64,000 nucleotides of DNA. Origin: JAGQPD01 sp020426865. GTDB lineage: Bacteria; Planctomycetota; Planctomycetia; Pirellulales; Pirellulaceae. The position numbers were made by a program, and so were the translations under genes. Every line of letters begins with the position of its first letter. The stretch's first letter is position 1. Location: positions 62,001 to 126,000 of the forward strand of contig JAWKTN010000008.1 of NCBI GenBank assembly GCA_041399065.1, in the 5' to 3' direction. Positions 20,245 through 30,196 of this stretch are shown piece by piece. The notes beneath the pieces are model-generated. The model searched no databases. It was not told where the DNA came from and saw only the letters and a list, made by a program, of their open reading frames with translations.

Positions 20245-21564
20245 GTGACAGAACGAGACAGGAAAGCGAGTGTAGCGAGCGAGGCGGCGTTTCTGGTGGG
20301 AGTCCTATTACCGGATACGATGCCAAGTGAAAATCCATTGGACGAATTGCAGGGGCTGGCCGAAGCTGCGGGGGCCGAGGTCGTAGGGCGACTGGTCCAG
20401 CGCCGTGAACAACCCTCGGGCGCAACGTACTTGGGTGCGGGCAAGGTCGACGAATTGAATATGTTGGCCAACGCGGCCGACGCGGATGTGATCCTCTTCG
20501 ACAACGAGCTGACACCCGCTCAGACCCGTAACCTGGAGAAAGCAACGGGGATCAAGGTCCTCGACCGTACGGAGTTGATTCTCGACATCTTTGCGTCGCA
20601 TGCTCAGACGTACGAGGCACGGTTGGCGGTCGAGTTGGCACAGTTGGAGTATTCTCTGCCGCGATTGAAGCGGATGTGGACACACTTGTCCCGTCTGAAA
20701 ATGGGCATCGGGATGCGTGGTCCCGGTGAAAAGCAATTGGAAGTCGACCGGCGTCTGGTGGAAAAACGGATTCACGATTTGCGGTTGGACTTGCAGAAAA
20801 TTGAACGACGCCGCGAGCGCGAAGTTGATGCGCGAAGTGATCATATGACGGTGTCGTTGGTGGGCTATACCAACGCGGGCAAGAGCACGTTGATGAATCG
20901 CCTGACCAATGCCAATGTGGTGGCGATGGATCAGCTGTTTGCCACGCTCGATACGCGTACGCGTCGCTGGCAGCTGCCGAATTGGGGGCCGGTGTTGTTG
21001 AGCGATACTGTGGGATTCATCCGCGACCTGCCGCACCGTCTGATCGCCAGCTTCAAGGCGACGTTAGAAGAGGCACATCGAGCTGACTTGCTGCTGCACG
21101 TGGCCGATGCGTCGAACCCCGAGTTCTTCGCGCAGGTCAACGCCGTGTTCCGCGTGCTGGGGGAGTTGGGGATTGACGAAAAAGACGCATTGTTGGCAGT
21201 TAACAAGATTGATGCCATCCCCAATCCGGCTTATCTCGATTCGATACTTTCCCGATACCCGAATGCTGTTCCCGTCAGCGCTCGTACCGGCAAAGGGCTC
21301 GATCGGCTGGCAACCGCCGTTAGCGACGCGCTGAGTCGCAGCTTCCGCGATGTCGACGTGGAAACCAGTGTCACCAACGGCCGGTTGATGGCATACCTGG
21401 CAGCTCACGGCGAAGTCCTTTCGCGTCATTTCGATGGCGAGCGCGTGACGTTGCATTGTCGAGTTCCAGAGAAGCATCTGGGGCGCATTCACGATCCCGA
21501 TGTTGCGATTCGCTATCGGCACCCCGATCAGGATGTTGCCCCCAAGATCGAAGACGTCGCTTGA
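20245..21564 (+). CDS. hflX: Ribosome-associated GTPase HflX
   Basis: GTPase that binds ribosomes and can split stalled or stressed ones. The 439-residue protein has the HflX N-terminal domain (LDELQGLAEAAGAEVVG, GAGKVDEL, FDNELTPAQTRNLE), the glycine-rich MRGPGEKQLEVDRR linker and a coiled stretch. The GTPase domain carries G1 GYTNAGKS, G3 DTVGFI and G4 NKID. A GTG is used as start. It is the first gene of a three-gene unit with an SDR and a pseudouridine synthase, 20 bases before the SDR. Confidence 0.95.
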   Translation: MTERDRKASVASEAAFLVGVLLPDTMPSENPLDELQGLAEAAGAEVVGRLVQRREQPSGATYLGAGKVDELNMLANAADADVILFDNELTPAQTRNLEKATGIKVLDRTELILDIFASHAQTYEARLAVELAQLEYSLPRLKRMWTHLSRLKMGIGMRGPGEKQLEVDRRLVEKRIHDLRLDLQKIERRREREVDARSDHMTVSLVGYTNAGKSTLMNRLTNANVVAMDQLFATLDTRTRRWQLPNWGPVLLSDTVGFIRDLPHRLIASFKATLEEAHRADLLLHVADASNPEFFAQVNAVFRVLGELGIDEKDALLAVNKIDAIPNPAYLDSILSRYPNAVPVSARTGKGLDRLATAVSDALSRSFRDVDVETSVTNGRLMAYLAAHGEVLSRHFDGERVTLHCRVPEKHLGRIHDPDVAIRYRHPDQDVAPKIEDVA

Positions 21565-21584
21565 CGTAGATGGCGTAACAGGGA

Positions 21585-22397
21585 ATGCCGGCCAACGTGT
21601 TCGAAAATCGTCGGGTTGCCATCACGGGCGCATCCAGTGGCATTGGCAGGGCACTGGCAAGCCAATTCGCGCAGCGTCGGGCTCGGTTGCTGCTCAATGC
21701 CCGACGGGCCGACCGACTCGTCGAACTGGCCGAACAGCTACGTGCCGAAGCTGCCGATTTGCAGATCGTTGGTGGTGACATTACGGACCCGGAGACCCGA
21801 GCCGCGATGTTGGAGTCGGCAAGGACGCACTGGGACGGCCTGGATATCCTGGTCAACAACGCCGGCATCGGTGCACTAGGGCCGTTCGCCCAGGCGGGCA
21901 GCGAGCGAATGCGCCAGGTTTTCGAAACCAACGTGTTCGCTCCCATCGAACTCATCCGCGTCTTCCTCCCCACGCTCCGCCAATCCCCTCACGCTCGTAT
22001 AGTGAATGTGTGTTCCGTTCTTGGGCATCGGGGAGTGCCGGGGAAGAGTGAGTATTGTGCGAGCAAATTCGCGATGCATGGTTTTAGTGATGCGTTGCGA
22101 GCCGAGCTGCAAAGGGAGGGGATCAGGGTCCTGTTGGTCAGCCCGAGCACGACGGAAAGTGAATTCTTCGGGGCGGTCGTCGATGGGGCGACGTTGGCCC
22201 ATCGCGAAGGAAAAGGGGCCATGTCGGCCGCGGCCGTGGCACGTGCGACATTGCGGGCCATCGAAAGGAACAAACACGAGGTGATCCTGTCGTTGGGAGG
22301 GAAATGCCTCGTATGGTTCGATCGCTTGTTGCCGACGCTTGCCGATTGGGCGGTGGCACGCTTCGGGCAGACTCCGTCCAGACGCGGTGGTCCATAA
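21585..22397 (+). CDS. Short-chain dehydrogenase/reductase
   Basis: NAD(P)-dependent oxidoreductase of 270 residues with the Rossmann motif TGASSGIG at 14-21, NNAG at 91-94, catalytic Ser144, Tyr157 and Lys161 (YCASK). The tail has a hydrophobic segment (LVWFDRLLPTLADWAVARF) that may associate with the membrane, as in some lipid-acting SDRs. Substrate unknown. Its stop codon TAA shares one base with the ATG of the next gene (TAATG), so translation is probably coupled. Confidence 0.9.
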   Translation: MPANVFENRRVAITGASSGIGRALASQFAQRRARLLLNARRADRLVELAEQLRAEAADLQIVGGDITDPETRAAMLESARTHWDGLDILVNNAGIGALGPFAQAGSERMRQVFETNVFAPIELIRVFLPTLRQSPHARIVNVCSVLGHRGVPGKSEYCASKFAMHGFSDALRAELQREGIRVLLVSPSTTESEFFGAVVDGATLAHREGKGAMSAAAVARATLRAIERNKHEVILSLGGKCLVWFDRLLPTLADWAVARFGQTPSRRGGP

Positions 22398-23074
22398 TGC
22401 AACTGGAAGTGCTCCATGAAGACGGCCCTTGCCTGGTCGTCAACAAACCGTCGGGCGTGCTCACCCAGGCGCCCCCTGGCATCGACAGCATGGAAGTGCG
22501 CGTGCGACAGTTTTACTTGCAGCGGGAGGGGAAAGAAGGGAACATCTACGTGGGCGTTCCGCATCGGTTGGATCGTCCCGCATCGGGGGCGCTTGTGTTT
22601 GCTCGACATGTTCGCGCTACTCGTAGAATTGCCGACCAATTTGCGGCACGCAAAGTACGAAAGGTCTATTGGGCAATCGTGGAAGGGATGCTGGACGCAC
22701 CCGCGGGGACGTGGGTCGATCAATTGCGCAAACTGCCGGGACGCGCCCGAAGCGAGGTGGTGGATGCCGACCATCCCGAGGGAAAACAGGCCGTGCTACA
22801 CTACCGCGTGCGGGGCATGCAGGATGGAATGACGTGGCTGGAGATCGAGCTGGAAACGGGACGAACACATCAGATCCGCGTGCAGTGTGCAACCCGAGGA
22901 TTTCCGATTTGGGGTGACGACCAGTACGGTGCCTCGCAGGTATTCGGTGAACCGTTCGAGGACGCTCGGGAACGCGCCATTGCTTTGCACGCGCGGTCGA
23001 TAGAATTCCAACATCCGATGTCGCGCGATCTGGTGTCCGTGACGGCTCCTGCCCACGGTTGGTGGGAAGGATAG
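22397..23074 (+). CDS. RluA-family RNA pseudouridine synthase
   Basis: A 225-residue enzyme that isomerises uridine to pseudouridine in rRNA or tRNA. It shows VVNKPSGVLTQ, PHRLDRPASGALVFA with catalytic Asp59, KVYWAIVEG, and GRTHQIRVQ. The N-terminal S4 domain is absent, as in short RluA-like members. The target base cannot be told from sequence. The open frame extends to 22304 but the ATG at 22397 overlapping the SDR stop is the natural start. Confidence 0.92.
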   Translation: MQLEVLHEDGPCLVVNKPSGVLTQAPPGIDSMEVRVRQFYLQREGKEGNIYVGVPHRLDRPASGALVFARHVRATRRIADQFAARKVRKVYWAIVEGMLDAPAGTWVDQLRKLPGRARSEVVDADHPEGKQAVLHYRVRGMQDGMTWLEIELETGRTHQIRVQCATRGFPIWGDDQYGASQVFGEPFEDARERAIALHARSIEFQHPMSRDLVSVTAPAHGWWEG

Positions 23075-23140
23075 GAAACATAGAATATCGAATGCGGTAT
23101 TCTGCGATTCAAGGCCACACGACGGTTCCAGCCGCCCGCC

Positions 23141-23668
23141 TCAATATTGCAGTAGGCTAAAAACCTCGCGGGGGGCGATGCGATCCCGCCCACCCAGGGG
23201 GGTGAGTTCAATCAAGAACGCACAGGCGGCAACGCGGGCTCCGCAGTGTTCGACGAGTTGGCAGCAGGCGTCAATCGTGCCGCCAGTCGCCAGCAGGTCA
23301 TCCACGACCAAGACCTGATGTCCGTCACTGAGGCTATCAACGTGCATTTCCAGTGTGTCGACGCCATATTCTAATTCATAATGAAACGAATGCGTATCGA
23401 AGGGGAGTTTTCCCGGTTTGCGAACTGGGACGAAGCCAGCGTTCAATTCCAACGCCAGCGGTGCCGCAAAGATAAATCCGCGCGCCTCCGCGGCGACGAC
23501 GGCGTCGATCGCATGTCCACGAAACTGGTCGGCCAATCGAGCGATGCAGGTGCGAAAGGCATCGGCCGACGCCAACAGCGGCGTAATGTCGCGGAATACG
23601 ATCCCCGGTTTGGGAAAATCTGGTATGTCGCGAATGTAGGATTTCAGATCCTGTTGAGTCTCTTCCAC
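23141..23668 (-). CDS. apt: Adenine phosphoribosyltransferase
   Basis: Salvages adenine to AMP using PRPP. The 175-residue product begins [19 protein letters not shown] with the start at a GTG preceded by GAGAAGGGA; the longer frame to 23782 adds a stretch not seen in the family. Motifs are [33 protein letters not shown] and the PRPP-binding [13 protein letters not shown]. It is on the same strand as and downstream of the sigma factor gene, with 114 bases between, so cotranscription is possible. Confidence 0.94.
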   Translation of the reverse strand: MEETQQDLKSYIRDIPDFPKPGIVFRDITPLLASADAFRTCIARLADQFRGHAIDAVVAAEARGFIFAAPLALELNAGFVPVRKPGKLPFDTHSFHYELEYGVDTLEMHVDSLSDGHQVLVVDDLLATGGTIDACCQLVEHCGARVAACAFLIELTPLGGRDRIAPREVFSLLQY

Positions 23669-23782
23669 GGGGCGATCCCTTCTCGATGATACTGCGATGC
23701 CTGGCGCGGCAGATGCCACGCCCGAGTATACGTAAGATGGAAGGACCGTAAAAGAGGCTGCCGACAACGGCGCGAGGGACAA

Positions 23783-24691
23783 TTATAGCGCGAACGGCAA
23801 AGCGGGAAAGACACGTCCACTGTTTTCGATGCTTTCGGCCAGCTTTTTTAGCGCTTCCGTCTCGATTTGGCGGACGCGTTCGCGGGTGAGGCCGAGTTCT
23901 TCACCGATCTCTTTCAACGTATGAGGATCGGTGTCTTCCAGGCCAAATCGCATCTTCAGGACCGTTGCTTCGCGGGTGTCCATGGTCTTCATCATCCGTC
24001 GGACGTGATCGAGAACATCGTGTTCGACTAGCTCGTCCTCTGGTGTTTTCATCCGTTCGTCCATTACCATGTCACCCAACGACCAGCCGGCCTCGGATTG
24101 ATCGGTCTGCGGCGTGGAGTTATAGATCTTGATTGCCTTCTTGACAATGGGCAGTTTCTTTTTGGGCAGACCAAGTACTCGCGCGACTTCTTCCGGCGTA
24201 GGAGTTCGTCCCAACTCTTCAGCCAATCGCGAACTGGCTCGCCGCCATTTCGATAGTAGCTCCACCATGTACGCAGGAATACGAATCGTTTTGGCGGAGT
24301 TAATCAAGGCGCGCTTGATCGATTGTTTGATCCAATAGCTGGCGTAGGTACTGAATCGAGTCCCCATCGCGGGATCAAAACCTTCGACCGCACGTAGCAA
24401 TCCCAGATTCCCCTCCTCGATCAAATCCTGCAGGCTGAGCCCTTTGCCGGTATAGCCTCTGGCAATATTGACGACCAGTCGCAGATTGGCGCGGACCATG
24501 CGGTCGCGCGCTCGAGTGTCGCCTTCGCCAATGAGATGGGCGAGTTCTTTTTCGTCGTCTGCTGACAACAACGAGGTTTCGTTGATCTCGCGAAGGTAGG
24601 TTTCCAGGGGAGTCTGCAACGATGAACCGCCAGTCTCTGGCCCGTCCATCGTCTCACTGTTGCTGGATGAAGATTGAGTTTTCGCACGCAT
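23783..24691 (-). CDS. Sigma-70 family RNA polymerase sigma factor, group 2-like
   Basis: A factor of about 302 residues. It lacks the large N-terminal region 1.1 and carries region 1.2 (LETYLREIN), region 2 (RLVVNIARGYTGKGLSLQDLIEEGN, FSTYASYWIKQSI), region 3 and region 4 (TLKEIGEELGLTRERVRQIETEAL). Conserved DNA-contact residues are present, so a -10/-35 preference near the housekeeping consensus is expected. The ATG at 24691 is used; a GTG four codons upstream is also possible. It may control stationary-phase or stress genes like RpoS or SigB-group factors, but the regulon is unknown. Confidence 0.9.
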   Translation of the reverse strand: MRAKTQSSSSNSETMDGPETGGSSLQTPLETYLREINETSLLSADDEKELAHLIGEGDTRARDRMVRANLRLVVNIARGYTGKGLSLQDLIEEGNLGLLRAVEGFDPAMGTRFSTYASYWIKQSIKRALINSAKTIRIPAYMVELLSKWRRASSRLAEELGRTPTPEEVARVLGLPKKKLPIVKKAIKIYNSTPQTDQSEAGWSLGDMVMDERMKTPEDELVEHDVLDHVRRMMKTMDTREATVLKMRFGLEDTDPHTLKEIGEELGLTRERVRQIETEALKKLAESIENSGRVFPALPFAL

Positions 24692-24828
24692 AGCATTTCC
24701 CACTGGAGTATCTCTGGCTTCTGAAAGATACGTGTTCTATCGTCGGATGCAAGCACCATGCTGAAGGATCGCGAAAAGATGACGTGTCGCGACGATTGTA
24801 CGCATGTTGGTGCCGTTATCAAATAAAT

Positions 24829-24857
24829 CGACCCCACCGTTAGCAACGGCGGGGTCG
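24829..24857 (-). terminator. Probable intrinsic terminator of rpsA
   Basis: On the minus strand CGACCCCGCCGTT, a three-base loop and AACGGTGGGGTCG form a 13-base stem with one wobble pair, followed by ATTTATTTG. It lies about 100 bases past the rpsA stop and before the sigma factor promoter region. Confidence 0.7.
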
Positions 24858-24959
24858 TATTGGTTATGACGAGATCCAACGAGCCACAATGCGGTACAAG
24901 CCGTATTCGCCGATTCACTTCGTCGACATTGATGACGTGCGTGAAATAGGTCGAGCTTG

Positions 24960-26777
24960 CTATGCTTCGTCCGAGTTTGGATCCTCGGGCGCGGGTGTCG
25001 TTTGGATCAGCGGGCCCGATTGTCCGAGCCCACCTTTCAAATCCTTTAGTTGTCGTGAAGGTTGTGAACCGCCAGAGCCGTCACCGGCAGCCTCTTGGTC
25101 TGCGGCTTCATCCTCTTCGGCCCATTCGACGCGCTTACGCGACAAACCGATCTTGCGATCATCGGTATCGACGCGCAGGATCTTTACCTCGATCTCATCC
25201 CCGACGCTAACCACTTCCTCTGCATTCTCGACTTTGTGGTCGGCCAATTCGGAGATGTGCAACAACCCTTCCAGTCCATCCTCTAGCCCGACGAAGACAC
25301 CGAAATTGGTGATTTTCGTGACGGTGCCGGTGATGAGTTGCCCGGGTTGGTATTTGTTGGGAATTGTCGTTTCCCAGGGATCGTCTTCCAGTTGCTTCAG
25401 GCCCAAGGCGATCCGGCGACGTTCTTCGTCCACCGACAACACCTTGCACTCGACCTCTTGCCCCTTCTCCAACATTTCGCTGGGATGGCTGATTTTGCGC
25501 GTCCACGACATATCCGAGACGTGCAGCAGTCCGTCAATGCCTTCCTCCAATTCGACAAAGGCGCCATAGTTGGTCAAATTGCGAACGCGCCCCTTGACGA
25601 TGCTGTCGATCGGATATTTCGTGACCACACTGGTCCAGGGATTTTCCTGAGTCTGTTTGATACCCAGCGAGATCTCTTGTTTCTTCTTGTCGATCCCCAG
25701 GACCATGACTTCGATTTCGTCGCTAATCTGCACCAATTCGTTGGGATGGCTAACGCGTTTGGTCCACGACATTTCGCTGATGTGCACCAAACCTTCGATC
25801 CCTTCTTCCAGCTTCACGAACGCACCGTAGCTCATCACATTGACGACCGTGCCGCGCACCTTGGAACCGACCGGATATTTCTCTTCGACTTTTTCCCACG
25901 GGCTGGGGGACTTTTGCTTGAGCCCCAACGCGATCTTGCCCTTTTCGTGGTCGATGTTGAGGATCATCACTTCGATTTCTTGATCAATCGCCACCATCTC
26001 CGACGGGTGCCCGATGCGTCCCCAACTCATATCGATAATGTGCAACAAGCCATCGATGCCACCCAAATCGACGAACGCGCCGAATTCGGCAATGTTCTTG
26101 ACTGTCCCCTTGCGGAGCTGTCCGATTTGCAGTTCGTTCAGCAGTTGGTCGCGATCCTCTTGTCGTTGCTTTTCGATCAGCGATCGGCGGCTGACGACAA
26201 TATTGCGTCGAGCCTCATCGATTTTCAAGACTTCACACTGCACGGAACGGCCGATGTAATCGCCGATATCCGCCGGACGGCGAATGTCGACCTGGCTGGC
26301 AGGCAAGAAGACATTCACGCCAATGTCAACCAGCAGGCCGCCTTTGATTTTGCGAGTCACCGTGCCGGTGACCACTTGGCCCTCGCGGACCGTCTTCATC
26401 ATCTCCTTCCAGGCGATGATCTTCTCGGCCTTCCGCTTGCTCAGGCTGATCATCCCATAGGGATCGTCGGCGCGCTGAGCCCCATCTTCCAGCTCTTCCA
26501 CCAATACCTTGATTAAGTCACCGACTTTCGGCGGCTCTTCGTCCTCTTCCCACTCGTCGCGCAGCACAACGCCTTCGCTCTTGAAGCCCACGTCGATCAA
26601 GACATGTTCGTCACTCACGCGAATCACGCGACCATCGACGATCTTATTCAGGTCGATCTCGCCCTCGGACTCTATCGTGGCCAGCCCTGTCTCGACGGCG
26701 CCCGACATCAACGCCTCGATCTCTGCCGCCAAACTGTCATCACTCTCTAAACTACGGATTAAATTTCGATCGACCAT
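24960..26777 (-). CDS. rpsA: 30S ribosomal protein S1
   Basis: RNA-binding ribosomal protein that brings mRNA to the small subunit. The 605-residue product has six S1 repeats, recognisable by GTVTKI..GVFV or GAFV..L..GIEGLVHISEMSW patterns; the first two are the divergent ribosome-binding type and the last four are close copies. It ends in an acidic and Gly/Ser-rich tail. The start MVDRNLIRSLESDD at 26777 fits the family; the frame upstream to 26945 codes for an arginine-rich unlikely extension. The gene follows queC and plsC on the same strand. The 181-base gap before it may be a leader, as S1 genes are often autoregulated. Confidence 0.95.
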   Translation of the reverse strand: MVDRNLIRSLESDDSLAAEIEALMSGAVETGLATIESEGEIDLNKIVDGRVIRVSDEHVLIDVGFKSEGVVLRDEWEEDEEPPKVGDLIKVLVEELEDGAQRADDPYGMISLSKRKAEKIIAWKEMMKTVREGQVVTGTVTRKIKGGLLVDIGVNVFLPASQVDIRRPADIGDYIGRSVQCEVLKIDEARRNIVVSRRSLIEKQRQEDRDQLLNELQIGQLRKGTVKNIAEFGAFVDLGGIDGLLHIIDMSWGRIGHPSEMVAIDQEIEVMILNIDHEKGKIALGLKQKSPSPWEKVEEKYPVGSKVRGTVVNVMSYGAFVKLEEGIEGLVHISEMSWTKRVSHPNELVQISDEIEVMVLGIDKKKQEISLGIKQTQENPWTSVVTKYPIDSIVKGRVRNLTNYGAFVELEEGIDGLLHVSDMSWTRKISHPSEMLEKGQEVECKVLSVDEERRRIALGLKQLEDDPWETTIPNKYQPGQLITGTVTKITNFGVFVGLEDGLEGLLHISELADHKVENAEEVVSVGDEIEVKILRVDTDDRKIGLSRKRVEWAEEDEAADQEAAGDGSGGSQPSRQLKDLKGGLGQSGPLIQTTPAPEDPNSDEA

Positions 26778-26958
26778 GTGTTCTAGTAAACCAACTCGCA
26801 GTGCAACCCGCCGACATCGGTGGCTCTCGCTCGCCACCTCGCCCGCTCGCCGCACGAACAAAAAAGAAGCCCTCGGCCCACTCACCAACCGTTGACACAA
26901 CAGTCCGAACAAAATGAGCGGAAACCAAACCGCCAGTTGTAGCAAATTTGCCCACGTT

Positions 26959-27669
26959 TCACAACTGCACCGAACGAATGCGGCTCGCCGAAACTTCCTG
27001 AAATAACGTCTCCATCCGACCCGCTAGCTCCGCCACTAACCGCGCGTCATCCCACGATTCGAACTCGCTCGGCCAAATCGGCTCCCCTACCGCTAAATGG
27101 ATCGATGTTAAACTGGGCAAAATCTGCTTTCGCGGCCATGCCTCGTACGCGCCCGCCAACCCCACCGGAACGATCGGCACCCTCCCACGCCGTGCAACCG
27201 CACAAAAACCAGCGTGCAACGGTCGCATCTGGCCATCGTCGGTCCGCGTCCCCTCCGGAAAAATTAACACCATCTCGCCCCGCTTCAGTCGCCGTAGCGT
27301 CTCCTTTAACCCGCCAATCCCCATCCCATCGCGATTGATCGGGATCGCGTCGTAGAAGCGTATCAGCGCTCCAAAACCTGGAATCTTGAAAAGGTTCTCG
27401 CGTGCCAGGTAGTTTAACCGCCGCGGGCACGCCAAACCCACCAATACTGGGTCGGCTACGCTCTGATGATTGGAACAGACCAACGCCCCACCCTCCCGCG
27501 GCCAATTCTCGCGACCGAAACATCGCATAGAAAATAATGCCGTGCCGACCAGCCGAGCCGTCGCGCGGCTTGCGTTGTACGACCATCGTTGTGCCCACGT
27601 CCGTTCAATCCGCTCGGTCCGCTCGGTGGATGATGACCGTTTGTCGGTTTTCTGCGGCTGGCCAGTCAT
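26959..27669 (-). CDS. plsC: 1-acyl-sn-glycerol-3-phosphate acyltransferase
   Basis: Adds the second fatty acid to lysophosphatidic acid in phospholipid synthesis. It carries the NHQSVADPVLVG acceptor motif with His and Asp four apart, the FPEGTRTDDG motif and the VPIVPVGLAGAYEAWP segment. The protein has a Ser/Thr-rich N terminus and one hydrophobic helix only. The ATG at 27669 has a GAGAG site; an upstream TTG at 27690 is possible. It lies 47 bases after queC and ahead of rpsA on one strand, which suggests a common transcript. Confidence 0.9.
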   Translation of the reverse strand: MTGQPQKTDKRSSSTERTERIERTWAQRWSYNASRATARLVGTALFSMRCFGRENWPREGGALVCSNHQSVADPVLVGLACPRRLNYLARENLFKIPGFGALIRFYDAIPINRDGMGIGGLKETLRRLKRGEMVLIFPEGTRTDDGQMRPLHAGFCAVARRGRVPIVPVGLAGAYEAWPRKQILPSLTSIHLAVGEPIWPSEFESWDDARLVAELAGRMETLFQEVSASRIRSVQL

Positions 27670-27716
27670 GTCTCTCGTTTGGGCCCCCAATGCGGATAAC
27701 GGGCAACAGTGTCAGC

Positions 27717-28430
27717 TTAGGTCGCTGCGTAACGCGTTGGATCGGGCACGTTGGCTTCGGCAAAACCACGGCGCCGCAAGTGGCACGAATCACACCTCCC
27801 GCACGCCGCTCCATCGACCGTTGGATCATAGCAGCTGGTCGTCAATCCGTAATCAACCCCCAACTGCGTCCCCCATCGAATGATCTGGGCCTTTGTCTGT
27901 TCGATCAGCGGCGCATGCAGCCGAACCGCCCGGCCCTCGACGGCCGACCGCGTTGCCAGATTCGCCATCCGCTCGTAGGCCTGAATATAATCCGGGCGGC
28001 AATCGGGATACCCACTGTAATCCAACGCGTTGACCCCTAAAAAAATGTCCGCCGCCCCCAGCACCTCGGCCCACGCCAAGGCAAACGAAAGGAAGATTGT
28101 GTTCCGCGCCGGGACGTACGTCACGGGTATCTCGCCACCAATCTCGTCGGCCGACGCGTGCTTGGGAACGTCGATATCGTCGGTTAACGCCGATCCGCCG
28201 AACACCCGCAAGTCGATCGGCACTTCAATGTGCCGCTCCACTCCCAACTGCTCGGCCACTTTTCTGGCTGCCTGCAGCTCGATCGCGTGACGCTGACCAT
28301 AGCAAAACGACATCGCATAGGGACAAAACCCCTCTGCGCGACATACCGCCAAGACCGTGGCCGAATCGAGGCCGCCACTGAGAAGTACCACCGCCCGTCG
28401 CGATTCCGAGCTGTTCATCGTTTCTGCCAC
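27717..28430 (-). CDS. queC: 7-cyano-7-deazaguanine synthase
   Basis: Makes preQ0 from 7-carboxy-7-deazaguanine in queuosine synthesis. The 237-residue protein has the PP-loop [15 protein letters not shown] at the N terminus, [46 protein letters not shown], and the C-terminal zinc cluster [19 protein letters not shown]. No queD, queE or queF is adjacent. The gene is first in the queC-plsC-rpsA run and divergent from the WYL regulator. Confidence 0.95.
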   Translation of the reverse strand: MAETMNSSESRRAVVLLSGGLDSATVLAVCRAEGFCPYAMSFCYGQRHAIELQAARKVAEQLGVERHIEVPIDLRVFGGSALTDDIDVPKHASADEIGGEIPVTYVPARNTIFLSFALAWAEVLGAADIFLGVNALDYSGYPDCRPDYIQAYERMANLATRSAVEGRAVRLHAPLIEQTKAQIIRWGTQLGVDYGLTTSCYDPTVDGAACGRCDSCHLRRRGFAEANVPDPTRYAAT

Positions 28431-28897
28431 GGCTCACCGTCATTCTTATCCATCTGTTCCATTTCCACACGTCGACGACTCGCACTTCCTTCGACGACCC
28501 ATCATCCCTTCACAAAACTCTTATCGTACGGCGGAGCAGCCAAGCGTCTCGTCCACCATCCGGCGGGCGTATGTGGGATCGTCTGACGAAGATCGAGCTT
28601 TCGTTGGGGTGGGGAGGTGAGGAATTGTCTGTCGGTTGCATCCGCAGCAATATATGAATGCCCCGAACACTATCACACGTATGATGACGGTATTGCGGTG
28701 CGCGAAATAACGTGACATGGGGGAATACTTGTTGGTTCGAGGTATTACATACTTGTTGGTTCGAGGTATTGTGGATGGAACTCCAACCAGCGCAGTTCAT
28801 CGAAGAGCTATCCATCCTCTGTTCGCCGACACACCTGAGTGGTTACGATAGTGGTCGGCGTTGAGCTGCCCGCGGAAACACCAGGTCGATCACCCCT
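28431..28897. other. Divergent intergenic region with two 22-base direct repeats
   Basis: About 467 bases between queC and the WYL regulator with no supported gene. ATACTTGTTGGTTCGAGGTATT occurs at 28725-28746 and again at 28749-28770, only two bases apart (24-base period). These repeats are about 130 bases before the regulator start and could be its binding sites. Eighteen bases of the unit also occur inside ligA at 36887-36904, probably by chance. Confidence 0.55.
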
Positions 28898-29926
28898 ATG
28901 GCTCGCAACGAACAACTTATCCGACAGCATAAGTTACTCCAGCTACTGGAAGCAACTCGATTTGGTCGTACGCTTGGCGAGTTGCGTGATGACCTCGTAT
29001 CCGACCTGGGACTGGGCTCCCTGCACGAACGTAGCGTCCGTCGCGATTTGGAAGCGCTTCAAGCCGCCGGGTTTCCCGTAGTGACCGTCGACACGCAACG
29101 CGGCAAGGTCTGGAAACTCGGTCCAGCCTTTCGCGGCACGCACAAGATAACCGCGTCCGTCACCGAACTGATAGCACTGTCGGTCGGTCGCGACCTGATG
29201 ATGCCACTGGCAGGTACTCCGTTTTGGATCGGGATCGAGACATTCTGGAATAAGATCCAGCAATCGCTACCCGATGGCGTGTGGGAGCACTACCAGAAAT
29301 ACCGTGATGTACTGCACGTCTTGGGAACACCTGCCAAATCGTATCGGCGACACCAAGGGATTCTCAAGACGCTGCACCGGGCCATCGTCGAGCATCGTGT
29401 GGTTTCAGCAGAGTATCAATCGTTGGGAACCGCGAAGCCGACCACGCGGCTGATCCATCCGTATGCCGTCGTTCTCTATCAATCCAGCTTATATATCGTC
29501 GTCGATCTTGATCCGAGTTCGTCCGACAAGCCGAATCTGCGGCATCTCAAGCTTGATCGTTTTCGTAAGGCGGACCCGATTGACCGATATTTCAAGCCAC
29601 GCGCCGATGTGGATGTCAAGCAGCATCTCAGTGCCAGCATCGGCATTTTTGCAGGGGAGTCTCCCCAGCGTTTCAAAATCCGTGTCAGTTCGTTTGCCGC
29701 CGCGTGGGTCCTGGAGGATCCCTGGCACCCCGATCAGCAAGTGAAAATGCTGCCCGACGGTGGATTGATACTTCGCCTGCGGGCGGCCCACGAAATGGAA
29801 ATCATCCCCAAAGTCCTGGCGCTGGGGACCGAGGCCGAGTTGTTGGCACCCAGAAATTCCCGGATTAGACTGAGACGTATGATTCGCAACATGGCAAGGC
29901 TCTATCGAGATACCGAAAAAAAGTAG
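28898..29926 (+). CDS. WYL-domain transcriptional regulator (YafY-like)
   Basis: A 342-residue regulator. The first 75 residues form a helix-turn-helix (RTLGELRDDL..SVRRDLEALQAAGFPV) of the DeoR-like type. The middle and C-terminal part hold the WYL domain (HRAIVEHRVVSAEYQSLG, IHPYAVVLYQSSLYIVV, RHLKLDRFRKA), which senses ligands or nucleic acids, and a WCX-like extension (FKIRVSSFAAAWVLEDP). Such proteins regulate stress, defence or DNA repair genes in other bacteria. Targets here are unknown; the two 22-base repeats upstream are candidates for an own operator. Confidence 0.9.
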   Translation: MARNEQLIRQHKLLQLLEATRFGRTLGELRDDLVSDLGLGSLHERSVRRDLEALQAAGFPVVTVDTQRGKVWKLGPAFRGTHKITASVTELIALSVGRDLMMPLAGTPFWIGIETFWNKIQQSLPDGVWEHYQKYRDVLHVLGTPAKSYRRHQGILKTLHRAIVEHRVVSAEYQSLGTAKPTTRLIHPYAVVLYQSSLYIVVDLDPSSSDKPNLRHLKLDRFRKADPIDRYFKPRADVDVKQHLSASIGIFAGESPQRFKIRVSSFAAAWVLEDPWHPDQQVKMLPDGGLILRLRAAHEMEIIPKVLALGTEAELLAPRNSRIRLRRMIRNMARLYRDTEKK

Positions 29927-30196
29927 CAATATCAACGAAGCGGCGTGAACCCGCTAGCTGTCAACCACGTACATCGGGTTGGCAATTGGACCTCGGCCCC
30001 TGGGCCATGCCAAGCCGCCCTGCCCAGCGGGAAGCGGTTGCGAAGAGCATGCGACGATAATGTGTTACTGTTCGCCGCAGCTCCTTGTGGGGGAAAAATG
30101 TTGGCGTGAAGGGCAGTAGCCGGACCGGTGCAATCGGCGCAAGACCGGACGCTCGCCGATGCGTTCTTTATCGTGTCTTGTTTGGTGGTTGGCGAA
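29927..30196. other. Intergenic region, nothing recognised
   Basis: Between the WYL regulator and the tandem hairpin repeats. No gene, RNA or promoter could be supported; an apparent coding frame continuing into the membrane protein gene is judged non-coding because it runs through the hairpin repeats. Confidence 0.5.

Noticed and set aside
20308..21036. 242-residue minus-strand open frame
   Set aside because: Antisense shadow of hflX.
25338..26516. 392-residue plus-strand open frame
   Set aside because: It lies opposite rpsA; its long His/Asp/Phe-rich sequence is a shadow of the six repeated S1 domains.
28510..28815. 101-residue minus-strand open frame upstream of queC
   Set aside because: It covers the two 22-base direct repeats and has no family features or start signal.
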